From positions 16,379 through 35,264 of the forward strand of contig WKLE02003432.1 of NCBI GenBank assembly GCA_014885115.2: DNA of 18,886 nucleotides. Reading direction: 5' to 3'. This stretch comes from Asterionellopsis glacialis (lineage: Eukaryota > Bacillariophyta > Plagiogrammaphyceae > Rhaphoneidales > Asterionellopsidaceae). A model generated the notes under the pieces. That model was not told where the DNA came from, made no database searches, and saw only the letters and a program-made list of their open reading frames with translations. The position numbers and the translations under genes were made by a program. This document shows, piece after piece, positions 17,901-18,886 of this stretch (position 1 is its first letter; the number at the start of each line of letters is the position of its first letter).

Positions 17901-18801
17901 TCCTGACTCATCAAAAAATCCTTCATCCACAGTTGCACCATCACTTACATATTCTACCCAACCTTCATCCATGCCCTCGCAAACTCCCACCGCAAGTCCA
18001 AGTGCTTATATTTCAAATACGCCTACATCTATCCCAACAATAACAGCTCAACCATCATTGTCAGACATTCCTTCTGGAGGTCCATCATTTGCACTTTCCA
18101 ATGTCCCGTCGATAGAAGTTCAACAAGTTCCTGTAAGCGATGTGTTCAAGATTATCTCGAGTGTTTTGGTTTCGAATACTGAAGGGTTGAATGCGACAGA
18201 ACTAGGAGACACTGTGTACTATAATGAATTTGCCGAGGCGTACGGAAAGACAGCTAGATCGGTTGTTCTTGGACCTGCCATCAGACCTGGTAGAGAAGGT
18301 CGCCAATTATTCGACAACGAAGAACCTAGTTCGAGGCAACGGAAACTTGTTGTGGCATTTCTTAGTAGTGACGTAGATACCATTATGGATGAAAATTGTC
18401 ATCTAAAGAACAGCACAACACAGCCTTCAGCTGCTGCTGCTGCGGACACAATATTAATGTGTCAAATGATTGTGGCATCGTTTCAAGTATTGCTAGTAAA
18501 TGAAGTGGAAAAAGACAATATTGACGAACTTAATCAAAAGATGAACGAGGCGATTGATGGTGGGATACTTGAGCAACATCTTCTTTCTATCAACCCACTC
18601 AATCCTATCCGTATTGAATCTGTTCTGAAAAGGGAAAGATTATCAGACACTGACACGCCAACAATCACACCCGCGCCATTTGAAACACTGCCCATCACAC
18701 CGGACACGTCAACTGCCTTCTGTCGTGGTGCGTCCTTTAAGAACCCAAATAGAATATTTGCACTGAGCGCATTTCTAGGAGTAATGATAATTTTACTTTA
18801 A
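14978..18801 (+). CDS. Secreted or surface M6 (immune inhibitor A-like) zinc metalloprotease with PS-rich linker, two exons
   Basis: The exons are 14978-16642 and 16822-18801, with a phase-0 intron (donor AGA|GTAAGT, acceptor AAAAAG|GAG), giving 1,214 residues. Splicing restores the family pattern GFD..VP..GLVIYHVDE. The first in-frame ATG is used; the ATG at 14984 has a better context (ACCATGG), and the one at 15098 would put a normal signal peptide at the N-terminus. A hydrophobic segment spans about 53-64. A low-complexity, basic propeptide-like region follows. The zinc site is HETAHNLGLPD at 450-460 (His450, Glu451, His454, Asp460) with a SLMGNSW Met-turn near 476. Next come a four-Cys motif (about 674-697), a module with HPEDISWTL and ILDSYGDGLC (about 713-825), a Pro/Ser/Thr-rich stretch (about 828-985), a 160-residue domain of unknown type, and a hydrophobic C-terminal tail that could be a GPI signal. 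It probably degrades proteins at the cell surface or outside the cell. Confidence 0.85.
16643..16821 (+). other. Intron of the M6 protease gene with TTG/TTA run
   Basis: This 179-nt phase-0 intron has the donor GTAAGT. It contains a TTG/TTA trinucleotide run at about 16734-16775 that would translate as poly-Leu in the downstream frame and mimic a membrane helix. The acceptor AAAAAG directly before GAGGGT lacks a pyrimidine tract next to it; the T-rich run lies about 45 nt upstream. Confidence 0.75.
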
Positions 18802-18886
18802 AATAAATAATGAAAAGCAGACAGTTTCCTCAAAACTGTTATGCTTTCAGTATGATGGTGTTTTTGTTATCGACCATTTTTATTCA
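18802..18886 (+). other. 3' flank of the M6 protease gene
   Basis: AATAAA occurs at about 18802-18807 directly after the stop codon, and more T-rich sequence follows to the window end. Whether it is the polyadenylation signal is unclear, since it is very close to the stop. Confidence 0.3.

Noticed and set aside
1..18886. tRNA, rRNA, snRNA genes or CRISPR arrays
   Set aside because: No T-loop (GGTTCGAATC-type) box, no known RNA core and no regular spaced repeats were found on reading both strands.

Overview
This window looks like nuclear DNA of a eukaryotic alga, most likely a diatom or close stramenopile. The basis is short GT-AG introns (75-257 nt), eukaryotic gene families, and a secreted M6 protease with a Pro/Ser/Thr 'PSxxPS' linker and a lectin-like module of a kind common in diatom surface proteins. 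No bacterial or organellar features, tRNA or rRNA genes were seen. Exon structures were assembled by hand from splice signals, reading phase and family resemblance.

Layout. (1) 296-852, minus: a two-exon selenoprotein K gene whose C-terminus reads Gly-Gly-Gly-(TGA)-Gly-Arg-stop, with a SECIS-like hairpin about 190 nt downstream at 60-125. (2) 1471-3888, minus: an intronless Hsp70/Hsp110-like ATPase domain joined to the Hsp70 lid helices and a three-repeat TPR domain. The substrate-binding beta-sandwich is absent and two ATPase residues are replaced. (3) 5251-8130, minus: six exons that join in phase into a 799-residue PNUTS-like protein with a TFIIS N-terminal domain, an RVxF-type PP1-docking motif, the conserved PW..P segment and two C-terminal RRMs. 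(4) 8419-9580, minus: a possible small three-exon gene of unknown function. (5) 14978-18801, plus: a two-exon M6 metalloprotease of about 1,214 residues with a secretory N-terminus and a hydrophobic C-terminal tail.

Between (4) and (5) lies accessory-looking DNA. From about 11.0 to 14.5 kb CpG is strongly depleted: hand counts give 7 CpG in 1,080 bp across the main ORF and about 13 in the next 2 kb. This block holds a charged ORF with a disrupted or spliced 5' end, several isolated exon-like segments and a perfect 19-bp inverted repeat. Other hairpin palindromes sit at its left edge. It looks like an older methylated or repeat-derived segment, or DNA of a different origin.

The genes do not form one pathway. 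SelK (ER membrane, ER-associated degradation) and the TPR co-chaperone both concern protein quality control. The PNUTS-like protein would act in the nucleus on PP1 and transcription termination. The M6 protease would act at the cell surface or outside the cell. The most notable points are the recoded selenoprotein, the Hsp110-lid-TPR fusion without a substrate-binding sheet, and the PNUTS-like protein carrying RRMs.
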